Source: Chitinophagaceae bacterium
Lineage (GTDB): Bacteria > Bacteroidota > Bacteroidia > Chitinophagales > Chitinophagaceae
DNA length: 12,808 nucleotides
Assembly (NCBI GenBank): GCA_025455245.1
Contig: JALOMX010000016.1
Span: 1-12,808, forward strand
Direction: 5' to 3'
The position numbers and the translations under genes are program-made. Position 1 is the first letter of the stretch; every line of letters begins with the position of its first letter. The notes below the pieces were generated by a model. The model made no database searches. It was not told the DNA's origin and was given only the letters and a program-made list of their open reading frames with translations. Below are positions 1 to 8,000 of the stretch, in pieces.

Positions 1-1096
1 CCGTCAGGAATGCCTTCCCGGTGTCATTGAACGCGATGAACACCAGAAATTTCCCCGTGAACAGGTTGAAAAACTTGCCGATCTGGGTTTTATGGGTATG
101 ATGGTAAGCCCCGAATACGGCGGCAGCGGGATGGATACGATAAGCTATGTGCTTGCTATGGAGGAAATCAGCAAGATTGACGCCAGCGTAAGTGTTTGTA
201 TGAGCGTCAATAACAGCCTAGTTACCTGGGGGCTTGATAAATTTGGTACCGAAGCGCAGAAGCAGAAGTATCTGGTTCCCCTTGCGCAGGGAAAAAAGGA
301 TGGCGAACTGTATATCGGCGCTTTTTTGCTGAGCGAGCCTGAAGCGGGAAGCGATGCTACCAGTCAGCGTACCACGGCAGAAGACAAAGGAGACCACTAT
401 ATTTTGAATGGTACCAAAAACTGGATTACCAACGGCAGCAGCGCCAGTGTTTACTTAGTAATGGCCCAAACCGATGTAGCCAAAGGCAGCAAGGGTATCA
501 ATGCTTTTATAGTTGAAAAAAGCTGGCCCGGGGTTTCGGTAGGCGCAAAAGAAAATAAAATGGGCATCAGGGGCAGCGATACCCACAGCATCAGTTTTCA
601 GGATGTGGTAGTGCCCAAAGAAAACAGGATTGGGGAGGATGGCTTTGGATTCAAATTTGCCATGAAAACGCTCGAGGGCGGCAGAATTGGCATTGCGGCA
701 CAGGCATTGGGTATAGCCAGCGGCGCTTATGAACTGGCATTGAAATATTCAAAAGAAAGAAAGGCTTTCGGTAAGGAAATCATGCATCACCAGGCCATTC
801 AGTTTAAGCTGGCAGATATGGCTACCCGGATAGAAGCTGCAAGGCTTCTGTGTTTAAAGGCTGCATGGGAAAAGGATAACGGATCAGATTACGCACTCAG
901 TTCAAGCATGGCCAAGGTTTATGCCTCCGAAGCGGCTATGTGGGTAAGTACCGAAGCGGTGCAGGTGCATGGCGGTTATGGTTATGTAAAGGAGTTTCAC
1001 GTAGAACGACTGATGCGTGATGCAAAGATTACCCAGATTTATGAGGGTACGAGCGAAATACAAAGGGTGGTTATAAGCAGGGCGATATTGAAATAA
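1..1096 (+). CDS. Acyl-CoA dehydrogenase, 5'-truncated by window edge
   Basis: FAD-dependent acyl-CoA dehydrogenase that introduces the alpha-beta double bond into acyl-CoA thioesters and passes electrons to electron-transfer flavoprotein. The frame is open from base 2, well before the first ATG at 92. About 364 codons are visible against roughly 380 for the family, so only some 15-20 N-terminal residues lie outside the window. The first family signature, LLSEPEAGSDAT, is encoded around 330-361 and the second, ending IYEGTSEIQ, around 1037-1063. The Glu of YEGT (codon 1043-1045) matches the catalytic base of short- and medium-chain enzymes (butyryl-CoA and MCAD types). ERKAFGKEI and QVHGGYGY are also typical. 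Chain-length preference cannot be read from this. A strong hairpin terminator follows. Confidence is high for the family and low for the substrate. Confidence 0.95.
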   Translation, partial: RQECLPGVIERDEHQKFPREQVEKLADLGFMGMMVSPEYGGSGMDTISYVLAMEEISKIDASVSVCMSVNNSLVTWGLDKFGTEAQKQKYLVPLAQGKKDGELYIGAFLLSEPEAGSDATSQRTTAEDKGDHYILNGTKNWITNGSSASVYLVMAQTDVAKGSKGINAFIVEKSWPGVSVGAKENKMGIRGSDTHSISFQDVVVPKENRIGEDGFGFKFAMKTLEGGRIGIAAQALGIASGAYELALKYSKERKAFGKEIMHHQAIQFKLADMATRIEAARLLCLKAAWEKDNGSDYALSSSMAKVYASEAAMWVSTEAVQVHGGYGYVKEFHVERLMRDAKITQIYEGTSEIQRVVISRAILK

Positions 1097-1126
1097 CCTG
1101 AAATATTTATCCGGGTAATATATGTT

Positions 1127-1158
1127 GGGCTGGTTGAAAGACCAGCCTTTCGTTTTTT
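1127..1158 (+). terminator. Rho-independent terminator after acyl-CoA dehydrogenase
   Basis: Seven perfect base pairs, GGCTGGT (1128-1134) with ACCAGCC (1141-1147), enclose a 6-nt loop. A T-rich tail with a run of six T follows (1148-1158). It ends the acyl-CoA dehydrogenase transcript 31 bp after the stop. The T-tail runs directly into the promoter-like box of the next gene. Confidence 0.85.
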
Positions 1159-1162
1159 ATTG

Positions 1163-1170
1163 CAACTTTG
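1163..1170 (+). promoter_or_regulatory. Bacteroidota -7 promoter box for yggS
   Basis: CAACTTTG matches the Bacteroidota -7 consensus TAnnTTTG at all defined positions but the first. Only four bases separate it from the ATG at 1175, so transcription would start at or near the start codon and the mRNA would be essentially leaderless. No clear -33 element at the usual spacing was found. Confidence 0.55.
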
Positions 1171-1174
1171 CACC

Positions 1175-1843
1175 ATGTCAGTAAATGTGCAACAGTATCG
1201 TGAGATTAACGGGATTTGCAAGCAAAGAAATGTAACCCTTGTGGCAGTCAGTAAAACCAAACCTGCAGCGGAGATTCTTGAACTATACCAGCTCGGCCAT
1301 CGCGATTTCGGGGAAAATTACGTACAGGAACTTGTGGATAAACAACAACAGCTTCCGGCCGATATCCAATGGCATTTTATCGGCCACCTGCAAAGCAATA
1401 AGGTTAAATACATTGCCCCCTTTGTTCACATGATTCATGGGGTGGATAGTTTTAAACTGCTGAAAGAAATAAACAAGCAGGCATTAAAAAATAACCGGGT
1501 AATTCATGTGCTCCTTCAGGTGCATATTGCACAGGAGGAAACCAAATTCGGACTTGATGAAAAGGAACTGGAGGAGTTGCTTTCATCACCTGAACTATCC
1601 CTTCTTCAAAATGTATGTATCCGGGGGCTGATGGGGATGGCAAGTTTTAGTGATGATACTGAACTTGTGAGGAGTGAATTTAAGATGCTCAGGACAATTT
1701 ATGAAACCAGGCAGCCTCAAACAACCTTCAATCTCCGGTTTGAAATCCTCAGTATGGGTATGAGTGCCGATTACCGGATTGCCCTTGAAGAGGGAAGTAA
1801 TATGGTGCGGTTGGGCAGTCTTTTATTTGGGGCCCGGAGGTAG
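1175..1843 (+). CDS. yggS: YggS/PLPBP-family pyridoxal phosphate homeostasis protein
   Basis: A 222-residue single-domain PLP-binding protein of the alanine-racemase-like barrel fold. Family members buffer pyridoxal phosphate and affect amino-acid and keto-acid pools; no enzymatic reaction is firmly assigned. Lys27 in AVSKTKPA is the expected PLP-binding lysine. Other family hallmarks are GHRDFGENYVQE, WHFIGHLQSNK, the GLMGMAS segment and the C-terminal MGMSADYRIALEEGSNMVRLGSLLFG, which holds the phosphate-binding region. The ATG at 1175 is preferred over a TTG 15 bp upstream, because the TTG codon lies inside the promoter-like box and the shorter form begins like its relatives. The length is normal. 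It is probably monocistronic, since a terminator lies on each side. Confidence 0.94.
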   Translation: MSVNVQQYREINGICKQRNVTLVAVSKTKPAAEILELYQLGHRDFGENYVQELVDKQQQLPADIQWHFIGHLQSNKVKYIAPFVHMIHGVDSFKLLKEINKQALKNNRVIHVLLQVHIAQEETKFGLDEKELEELLSSPELSLLQNVCIRGLMGMASFSDDTELVRSEFKMLRTIYETRQPQTTFNLRFEILSMGMSADYRIALEEGSNMVRLGSLLFGARR

Positions 1844-1851
1844 GAAAACAG

Positions 1852-1880
1852 AAAACCCGGCGCTTTCTTTCCGGGTTTTT
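1852..1880. terminator. Bidirectional rho-independent terminator
   Basis: A nine-base-pair stem, AAAACCCGG (1852-1860) with CCGGGTTTT (1871-1879), encloses a 10-nt loop. The flanking A and T runs make it work on both strands. It therefore ends yggS from the left and the minus-strand lipoprotein gene from the right. Confidence 0.88.
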
Positions 1881-1903
1881 AAATTTTGCCTGATTTGAAA
1901 GTA

Positions 1904-2461
1904 TTATTTTTTCTTCATCATAATAAATCCATCTGCCATCCAGGAAACCTTCATAGTATTTACGTCCTGCGAGCCGGTCATAATCACTTCACCTGAACAA
2001 CCTTCAAACCTGCCTGTGCCACCTGTCATGGTTACGGTACCGGTAAATGTCATATCCCAGGCATTAGTAACATATTTTGCAACAAAAGTGCCTATATCGC
2101 CATTGGCTGCCATGATAAGTCCGTTACTGATAGCTGTAATTTGAAATTGCTCAGGTCCCATATAGCACATAGTATGTTCCAGATAGCTGTTGGCCATTTG
2201 CAATTTGCCAAAATGAGTGGCCGTGCCTCCGATATTCATTTTTTTAGCCAATTGTACACCAAATTCAGTTGGAATACAGTCAACGAATCCCTGTGTTAAA
2301 TCAGGAATAGCGTAAAAGTTAACCTTTAGCGGTGTTTTCACAAACATCCCGGTGCGGCCATTAGCCGCCATGTCGGTATCCGACCGGTCAGGTGGATTTA
2401 TGTCCTTGTTGCATCCCCAAAGCAATAAGGTTAAAGGAATTATCCAAAGTGTTTTTTTCAT
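1904..2461 (-). CDS. Predicted lipoprotein of unknown function
   Basis: A 185-residue protein with a lipoprotein signal peptide: two lysines, a hydrophobic stretch, then a lipobox LWGC with Cys17 as the lipidation site. It is probably anchored in the inner or outer membrane facing the periplasm or the surface. I do not recognise a named family. The mature part is rich in alternating small and hydrophobic residues, as in a beta-barrel or beta-sandwich, and includes TGGTGRFEGCSG at 146-157. That motif resembles the GGTGRF turn of small secreted beta-barrel proteins (allene-oxide-cyclase-like or DUF3224-like); the comparison is by eye only. Three further cysteines (62, 99, 155) could form disulfides. 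It stands alone, converging on yggS across a shared terminator. No TAnnTTTG box was seen upstream. Confidence 0.75.
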   Translation of the reverse strand: MKKTLWIIPLTLLLWGCNKDINPPDRSDTDMAANGRTGMFVKTPLKVNFYAIPDLTQGFVDCIPTEFGVQLAKKMNIGGTATHFGKLQMANSYLEHTMCYMGPEQFQITAISNGLIMAANGDIGTFVAKYVTNAWDMTFTGTVTMTGGTGRFEGCSGEVIMTGSQDVNTMKVSWMADGFIMMKKK

Positions 2462-2721
2462 AAAAATTAATTTTAAAGATGAATAATCTTATTGAAGCCA
2501 TGAATATTAAATCGCCTCAACTGGCCGTTCCCGGACTGGTTCCGGTTTTGTATACCCTGACTTTGTACCCTAAAATTATTGACGGTAGTCATAATCGAAA
2601 ATGATTTTGGTTCTTTTTTAAATTAAATTTATTTTGTATATATTTTGATAGAAATTTTCATCCAATCATCACTATTAAATCCATTTTCCATTTATTTTTC
2701 AGCAGTTATCTTTGCGCCTCC
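2462..2721. other. AT-rich divergent intergenic region
   Basis: 260 bp separate two divergent genes and must hold promoters for the lipoprotein (leftward) and the porin (rightward). Only the porin -7 box is clear. The rest is AT-rich, especially 2610-2700. It includes a small inverted repeat, CCGGA (2531-2535) with TCCGG (2541-2545), followed by four T. No convincing small ORF was seen. Confidence 0.6.
2707..2714 (+). promoter_or_regulatory. Bacteroidota -7 promoter box for the porin gene
   Basis: TATCTTTG is a perfect match to TAnnTTTG. Seven bases separate it from the ATG at 2722, which places the transcription start at or within a few bases of the start codon. The region about 20 bp upstream is T-rich but has no clean TTTG. 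Confidence 0.7.
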
Positions 2722-3963
2722 ATGATGCAATTTTCACGGATTATCAGGAAAGGTTTTACAATTAAAACAATACTTGTTGCGCTGGCATTAACGGCACATA
2801 CATTACTATTTGCACAGGTTGAATCGGATGAAAGGCCGCTTGCAATAGGTACGGAAGGCATTAATTTCCATAAGGATTCTGTATTTCACATGACCCTTCG
2901 TTTTCGTATGCAAAACCGTTTTGGGTATCAGAGTTCACTGGATGCGGTGGATGAGGATGGTTTTGAGGCATCTGTTCGCCGGTTGAGGCTTCGTTTGGAC
3001 GGATTTGTATTAAACAGGAAACTGGGGTATTATATTCAGCTTTCTTTTTCAAGAAGTGATCAGGACCTGGTTTCGGGTACAGTGGCCCAAACAGTGCGGG
3101 ATGCAATGATTTATTACAATTTCAGTAAAAGTTTTTACATTGGATTTGGACAAAGTAAATTGCCCGGCAACCGCGAAAGGGTTATTTCATCGGGTAATTT
3201 ACAGTTTCCCGACCGCAGTGTTGCCAATGCGGTTTACACATTGGACCGTGATTTCGGATTTTTTGCCTATAAGACCATTGAGATGCAAAATTCCCAAAAG
3301 TCGATTCTGCAATTAAAAGGAACAATTACCGGCGGTGAAGGGAGGGGGCAGGTATTTACAGAGGGGCTTGCTTATACCGGAAGGGTGGAGTGGCTTCCCA
3401 TGGGGCGGTTTAAAAACCTGGGTGACTACTCGGAAGGTGACCTTGAGTTTGAAAGCAAACCCAAACTGTCTGTTGCAACCGGGTATTCTTACAATGATGG
3501 TACAATCCGCGTGGGTGGACAGTTGGGCGCTATTTTGCCATCACCTGTAGATATGCAAACATGGATAAGCGATGTGATGCTGAAATATGCCGGATGGGGA
3601 GTGATGGGTGAGTATTTTCATCGTACCGTTTCAGATTATTCCCTGGATGGCACCAATGACCTGGCCATAAACCGGGTACCAAGGGGGAATGGTTTTAACC
3701 TTCAGGTAAGCCGGATGCTGGCCAAAAAGCATGAAATAGCCTTGCGTTATTCAGGAGTAAATCCACAGGAGGGATTTGAACCTTACCAATATCGCCTGAG
3801 GACAAAAGCCCTTGGATACTCGTACTATTTAAACAGGCACCGAGTAAAGTTTCAGTACTATTTTGGATTGGATGATCGCTATAATCCTCAAACGGTTCCC
3901 GGCGCCCTGTACAACTTCAATAACAGGATCTACACGATGATACAGGTTGAACTTGGCATTTAA
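2722..3963 (+). CDS. Porin_O_P family outer-membrane porin
   Basis: A 413-residue outer-membrane beta-barrel of the OprO/OprP-type family (Porin_O_P), the trimeric anion or phosphate channels of Gram-negative bacteria. It has a signal peptide of about 31 residues with basic residues, a hydrophobic core and a LLFA|Q cleavage site. The segment VRRLRLRLDGFVLNRKLGYY near residues 85-105, followed by IQLSFSRSD and a conserved GFGQSKLPGNRER, is characteristic of the family. Alternating beta strands continue to the end, QVELGI. Two ATG codons are adjacent at 2722 and 2725 and either could be used. No pst or pho genes are nearby, so phosphate selectivity is not supported by context and other polyanions are possible. 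Its stop codon lies inside a TTAA palindrome that also ends the opposing methyltransferase gene. Confidence 0.88.
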   Translation: MMQFSRIIRKGFTIKTILVALALTAHTLLFAQVESDERPLAIGTEGINFHKDSVFHMTLRFRMQNRFGYQSSLDAVDEDGFEASVRRLRLRLDGFVLNRKLGYYIQLSFSRSDQDLVSGTVAQTVRDAMIYYNFSKSFYIGFGQSKLPGNRERVISSGNLQFPDRSVANAVYTLDRDFGFFAYKTIEMQNSQKSILQLKGTITGGEGRGQVFTEGLAYTGRVEWLPMGRFKNLGDYSEGDLEFESKPKLSVATGYSYNDGTIRVGGQLGAILPSPVDMQTWISDVMLKYAGWGVMGEYFHRTVSDYSLDGTNDLAINRVPRGNGFNLQVSRMLAKKHEIALRYSGVNPQEGFEPYQYRLRTKALGYSYYLNRHRVKFQYYFGLDDRYNPQTVPGALYNFNNRIYTMIQVELGI

Positions 3964-4715
3964 TGGCCTTTGGACAATTGCCTTGGCGATGTTAACCTTG
4001 CAAGCATAATGCCTGTGGCCACAGCTGCATTCAGGCTTTCTGCCCGGCCAATGCGCGGAATGGTAATCTTACGGGATGCTTTGGCCGCTACTTCGGGTCT
4101 TACACCTTTGCCTTCACTGCCAATAACGAGGATGCCACTTTGGGCATTGGTATCAAAAATGTTATTGCCCTGCATTGCAGAAATGAAAACTGGAATATCA
4201 GTTTCTGAAAGGATTTTTTCAAGGTTGCCATAAATAATTTTCACCCTGCACAACGAACCCATAGTTGCCTGAACCACTTTAGGATTGTAAGCATCTGCCG
4301 TGTCGCTGCTGCAAAAAATTGCCGGCAAGCCAAACCAGTCGGCAATACGGATAATGGTCCCAAGGTTTCCGGGGTCCTGAATGCCATCAAGGACAAGATT
4401 CCATCGGTTATGGTCGAAAACAGGGTTTTCATGAACCGGCTTACGGGCAATGGCAAGAACCGGTGAAGGTTGGGAAAGAAATGAAATTTTTTCCATCTCA
4501 TAATCCTCAATGCTTTCCACCACAAAAGAGTCAGCCGCCCTTTTATGTTCTTCCTTCCATTTTTTGGTGGCAAGTATTTTTTCAATCCAGTCGGGCTGCC
4601 ATTGTATCAGTTCCTCCAGCCATTTGGCCCCTTCCACCACAAACCGCTGAGCGGCATCCCTATGTTTTTTGTCCTGCAACGATTGTATATATTTAATTTC
4701 GCCCTTTGTCAGCAT
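3960..4715 (-). CDS. TrmH-family (SpoU) RNA 2'-O-ribose methyltransferase
   Basis: A 251-residue SPOUT-class enzyme that uses S-adenosylmethionine to methylate a ribose 2'-OH in rRNA or tRNA in the cytoplasm. The N-terminal part (about 1-95), with RFVVEGAKWLEEL, matches the L30-like substrate-binding domain. The catalytic domain has all three SPOUT motifs. Motif 1 is LDGIQDPGNLGTIIR (109-123), with Asn117 and Arg123. Motif 2 is IGSEGKGV (198-205). Motif 3 is IPRIGRAESLNAAVA (219-233), with Ser227 and Asn229. The target nucleotide cannot be deduced. It converges on the porin gene with a 4-bp stop overlap and diverges from the TamL-like gene across 13 bp. A partial promoter box (GTACTTTG on the minus strand, 4749-4742) lies inside the tamL coding region. 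Confidence 0.92.
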   Translation of the reverse strand: MLTKGEIKYIQSLQDKKHRDAAQRFVVEGAKWLEELIQWQPDWIEKILATKKWKEEHKRAADSFVVESIEDYEMEKISFLSQPSPVLAIARKPVHENPVFDHNRWNLVLDGIQDPGNLGTIIRIADWFGLPAIFCSSDTADAYNPKVVQATMGSLCRVKIIYGNLEKILSETDIPVFISAMQGNNIFDTNAQSGILVIGSEGKGVRPEVAAKASRKITIPRIGRAESLNAAVATGIMLARLTSPRQLSKGH

Positions 4716-4728
4716 AGTGTATTTATTA

Positions 4729-7095
4729 ATGACTTACCCCACAAAGTACGTACATAGTTGGTTGTTGGGAATATATTCATTTCCGCTGTTATGTTTTCTT
4801 TGGGCTATTACAGGTTGTGCAGGGGTGAAAAATCCTCCGAAAAACATTCCTTATGCGTACAACAACGATATCATAATAAGGGCCGATGAACTCACGGCCG
4901 AACAGAGGGGTTTACTGAAAGAAAAACTGCTTGATTACATAGATGACAGCCTGAAAGTTCAGAAAATCAGTGTACTGGGAAAAACACGCAGGATCAATCC
5001 CCCGGTTTTCGATTCGGTAAATATTGGACGCAGTATCCGGTTTATGAACGGATACCTGAACAGTATCGGCTATTACAGGGCAAGTTTTGACAGCTTTACA
5101 GTTAAAAAGGAAGTGAAGCCCGATCGAAATGAGATCAGGATGAGCACCACTTTTTATGTGACACCCGGAAAGAGCATGAAGGTTGATACATTGATTTATC
5201 GGTTCAGGAACCCGGGGTTGCAGCACCTTGCCGACAGTGTGAAGTCCCTATCGCAGGTATTGCCGGGTATGCTGTACAGCAAAGAAAAAGTAGCCTATGA
5301 ACTTGACCGGTTATCATCAGTTTTCAGACAAAACGGATACATGAAGATTACAAGGTCATCCTTACTTGTTGAAGCCGATACAAATGACCTTACCCTTCTT
5401 GATCCATTCTCATCGCCGGTTGATATAATACTGAATGCCATTAAACGTCAATCCGACCCGCGTATATCCCTTGTAGTGATGCAAAGGCCCGGGGCCGACA
5501 GCAATTCATTTTCAAGATATTTTATTGATTCTGTTTTTATCTACCCCGAAAGCAGGATTGAGGAGGATGTGATCAATCTTTTACAGGATAGTACACTTAA
5601 AACGTATCCGCTGGTCGGAGGAGTGATTTTAAAAACAAGGGACGATATTTTTCAGCAGAAGTTTTTGGCCGGTAACAACTATTTGAAACAGGGGGATTTG
5701 TACAACGAAGCAACTTACTTTAAAACTTTAAACCGGTACAGTCAGGCAGGCCCCTGGGAACAGGTGGATGGGAGAAGCTTTACACGATTTGACAGTGTTG
5801 CATTGGCTAATTTTCACCTGTTTTTATACCCGGCAAAAAAGCAAACCTTTCAGGTAGACCTTGAGGGGAGTCAGAATAATAATATCTCCGTGAGCAACGT
5901 ACTTGCGGGCCGGTTTCTCGCCCTTGCCCTTAATGTTTCACACCGCAACCGGAATGTTTTTAAAAACGGTATGTCGAGTACTACTGCAGGCACCGTGGGA
6001 TTTGAATTGAACAATACGCAAACAGAGGCGAGCCCCAATTTTTTTCAAACCTTTATTGCGCTGTTATCACAGCGGTATTCACTGCCAAGGCTCATTTCAC
6101 CCTTTGCCTTTCTGGAAAAAAACAATAAGGTTGATTATGGCAGGACCAATCTGAACATATCAGCCTTCTACACAGAAAGGTTCCGCTTTTTTCAGCAGAC
6201 CTCCGTAAATACAAACCTTCAATGGGAGTGGAAAAAGGGAAGGAACACAACCACATTCACCTTGCCCAACTTTGAAACTGTTTTTCTGCAGCAATATCAG
6301 GACAGCCTGGATAAGGTTATAGAACAGAATCCGGCTTTGCAATATGCGTTTACTCCCGGGAATATCCTGAGTACGCGTGTAGCACTTGAGCGGGCTATTC
6401 GCCACAAGCGAAATAATCATTTCGGATTTTACAGATTGTCCGGCGAACTGGCAGTTCCCCCGGGTTTCAGGTTGTTCAACAATGAGTTCTTTTCTTTTTT
6501 CCTGATGCAGGGGCAATTGGTAAAAGGTATTCAGTTTAAACGGTCGTCCCTTCATTACAGGTTGTATACGGGAGTAGGATGGGATTTAAGCGGAACGAAG
6601 GATGCAACCTTACCATTTTTCAGGCAGTTTGTGGCCGGTGGCAGTAACAGTATGCGTGCATGGGTTTTACGACAGCTTGGCCTTGGTAATAGTCTTGTAA
6701 GCGATACGGCAACATTTACCGACAGGTTTGGCGATATTCAGCTTGAAGCCAATATTGAACACCGGTTTAAGCTGTTTCGTTTTTTTGGTTATAACCTTGA
6801 AGGTGCTGCATTTATGGATATAGGAAATATATGGAACCATAAAAACAATGCCGACGGAAGCGGAAAACTGGAAATGAAAAACCTGTACCGGGACCTTGCG
6901 GTTGGGGTAGGGCTTGGTGTCCGATGGGACCTTAGCTACCTGGTGGTGCGGCTTGATGCAGGATACAAAGTGAAAGACCCCGTAAGAGGTGGTAACGGTT
7001 GGATGGATACTTTTGAGTGGAGGGGTACAAACCGGCTCGGCGGTTATGAGCGAAGTAATGTTGGGGTTCAGTTTGGTATTGGTTATCCTTTTTAA
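4729..7095 (+). CDS. tamL: TamL-like Omp85 outer-membrane assembly lipoprotein
   Basis: A 788-residue protein of the BamA/TamA (Omp85) superfamily, which helps fold or insert other proteins into the outer membrane. From the ATG at 4729, a hydrophobic signal ends in a lipobox, ITGC, with Cys30. A lipidated Omp85 protein corresponds to the TamL variant known in Bacteroidota. Residues about 60-370 contain POTRA-like segments (for example FMNGYLNSIGYYRASF, and ELDRLSSVFRQNGYMKI). The barrel spans about 370-788. It carries the conserved loop motif FVAGGSNSMRAW (encoded about 6630-6665), where RAW replaces the VRGF/VRGY of proteobacterial relatives, and it ends in GIGYPF with the terminal Phe typical of outer-membrane proteins. 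The start was chosen because an upstream start would place the gene over the methyltransferase start and bury the lipobox. No tamB partner is adjacent. Confidence 0.87.
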   Translation: MTYPTKYVHSWLLGIYSFPLLCFLWAITGCAGVKNPPKNIPYAYNNDIIIRADELTAEQRGLLKEKLLDYIDDSLKVQKISVLGKTRRINPPVFDSVNIGRSIRFMNGYLNSIGYYRASFDSFTVKKEVKPDRNEIRMSTTFYVTPGKSMKVDTLIYRFRNPGLQHLADSVKSLSQVLPGMLYSKEKVAYELDRLSSVFRQNGYMKITRSSLLVEADTNDLTLLDPFSSPVDIILNAIKRQSDPRISLVVMQRPGADSNSFSRYFIDSVFIYPESRIEEDVINLLQDSTLKTYPLVGGVILKTRDDIFQQKFLAGNNYLKQGDLYNEATYFKTLNRYSQAGPWEQVDGRSFTRFDSVALANFHLFLYPAKKQTFQVDLEGSQNNNISVSNVLAGRFLALALNVSHRNRNVFKNGMSSTTAGTVGFELNNTQTEASPNFFQTFIALLSQRYSLPRLISPFAFLEKNNKVDYGRTNLNISAFYTERFRFFQQTSVNTNLQWEWKKGRNTTTFTLPNFETVFLQQYQDSLDKVIEQNPALQYAFTPGNILSTRVALERAIRHKRNNHFGFYRLSGELAVPPGFRLFNNEFFSFFLMQGQLVKGIQFKRSSLHYRLYTGVGWDLSGTKDATLPFFRQFVAGGSNSMRAWVLRQLGLGNSLVSDTATFTDRFGDIQLEANIEHRFKLFRFFGYNLEGAAFMDIGNIWNHKNNADGSGKLEMKNLYRDLAVGVGLGVRWDLSYLVVRLDAGYKVKDPVRGGNGWMDTFEWRGTNRLGGYERSNVGVQFGIGYPF

Positions 7096-8000
7096 AGAGG
7101 CTTTTTTACAGGATTTATATTGGCAAGAAAAACCCCGGCAAACACCAAAATCATCCCCGCAATCTGTGCAAATATCATTTTTTCTTTCAGCAGCCAAATG
7201 GCTTCAATGCTGCTGAACACGGGAATCAGCATGCCAAACAGAGATGCCCTTGCCGCTCCAAGTCTTGCAATGGCAACGTTCCAGCAAAAGAAAGCAGCAA
7301 CGGATGTTCCTGCTCCGAGATAGAGGATCATCCCTGCGAGCGACAGGCTGATGCGGGGTATGGAACCCATGGATAAATCGGCTATGGCAAAGGGTAGCAG
7401 CATCAAAGTGCCTGAAAAGAAAACAGCCGACAAGTATGCAACGGAGCTTACCTTGACGGGGCGTCCCCTGACAATGATGTTATATGCTGCAAATGAAAAG
7501 GCCGCAAGCAGTATCCACCAATCGCCGGGAGAAAAGCGCAGATGAAGCAAGGTATCGAGACTTCCTTTGCTCAGGATAAATAAAATACCCACTATGCAAA
7601 TCAACAGGCCGATTAACCTTCTTGCAGGGATGATTTCTTTTAAAAATATTCTTGCCAGGATAAACGAAAAAACAGGTGATGAGGTTGTTCCAAGCAATGC
7701 AAGTTGAATGGCTTCGCTGTGGTGGCCTGCCACGTAAACTATAGTATTGAAAATGCAAACGCCAAATAGTCCTGCAAGCAAAATATTCATCCTTCCTTTA
7801 ATGATCCCGGCCCATTCATTTTGCAATGCCTTCAGCCCGATGGGAATCATGATAAGGGAAGCAACAAGCCATCTGCCAAAAGCAAGATGTATGGGGCTTA
7901 TATCGTTTATGGCAGCCCTTGCTACAATAAAATTACCACTCCAAAGGAAGGTAGCAAGTATGGCTAAAAGAAAAGCCGAAACAACAGGAGATTTTGGCAT
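7092..8000 (-). CDS. EamA/DMT-family transporter
   Basis: A 302-residue integral membrane protein of the drug/metabolite transporter superfamily, usually exporters of amino acids, metabolites or nucleotide sugars in the inner membrane. About ten hydrophobic segments form two five-helix EamA repeats. The first begins at ATFLWSGNFIVARAAI (15-30) and the second at WWILLAAFSFAAYNIIVRG. The FLWSGNF and RLGAARASLF segments are typical. The ATG overlaps the stop of the kinase-like gene by one base (TGATG), so translation is probably coupled. It is the last gene of the radical SAM / kinase-like / EamA cluster. Its stop shares a TTAA palindrome with the convergent tamL gene, and no hairpin terminator separates the two. 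The substrate is unknown. Confidence 0.88.
   Translation of the reverse strand: MPKSPVVSAFLLAILATFLWSGNFIVARAAINDISPIHLAFGRWLVASLIMIPIGLKALQNEWAGIIKGRMNILLAGLFGVCIFNTIVYVAGHHSEAIQLALLGTTSSPVFSFILARIFLKEIIPARRLIGLLICIVGILFILSKGSLDTLLHLRFSPGDWWILLAAFSFAAYNIIVRGRPVKVSSVAYLSAVFFSGTLMLLPFAIADLSMGSIPRISLSLAGMILYLGAGTSVAAFFCWNVAIARLGAARASLFGMLIPVFSSIEAIWLLKEKMIFAQIAGMILVFAGVFLANINPVKKPL

Noticed and set aside
2531..2549. Terminator-like inverted repeat in the lipoprotein/porin gap
   Set aside because: The stem is only five base pairs, and no gene on the + strand ends nearby.
4669..4728. 20-residue N-terminal extension of the TamL-like protein
   Set aside because: It would overlap the methyltransferase start and bury the lipobox far from the N-terminus.
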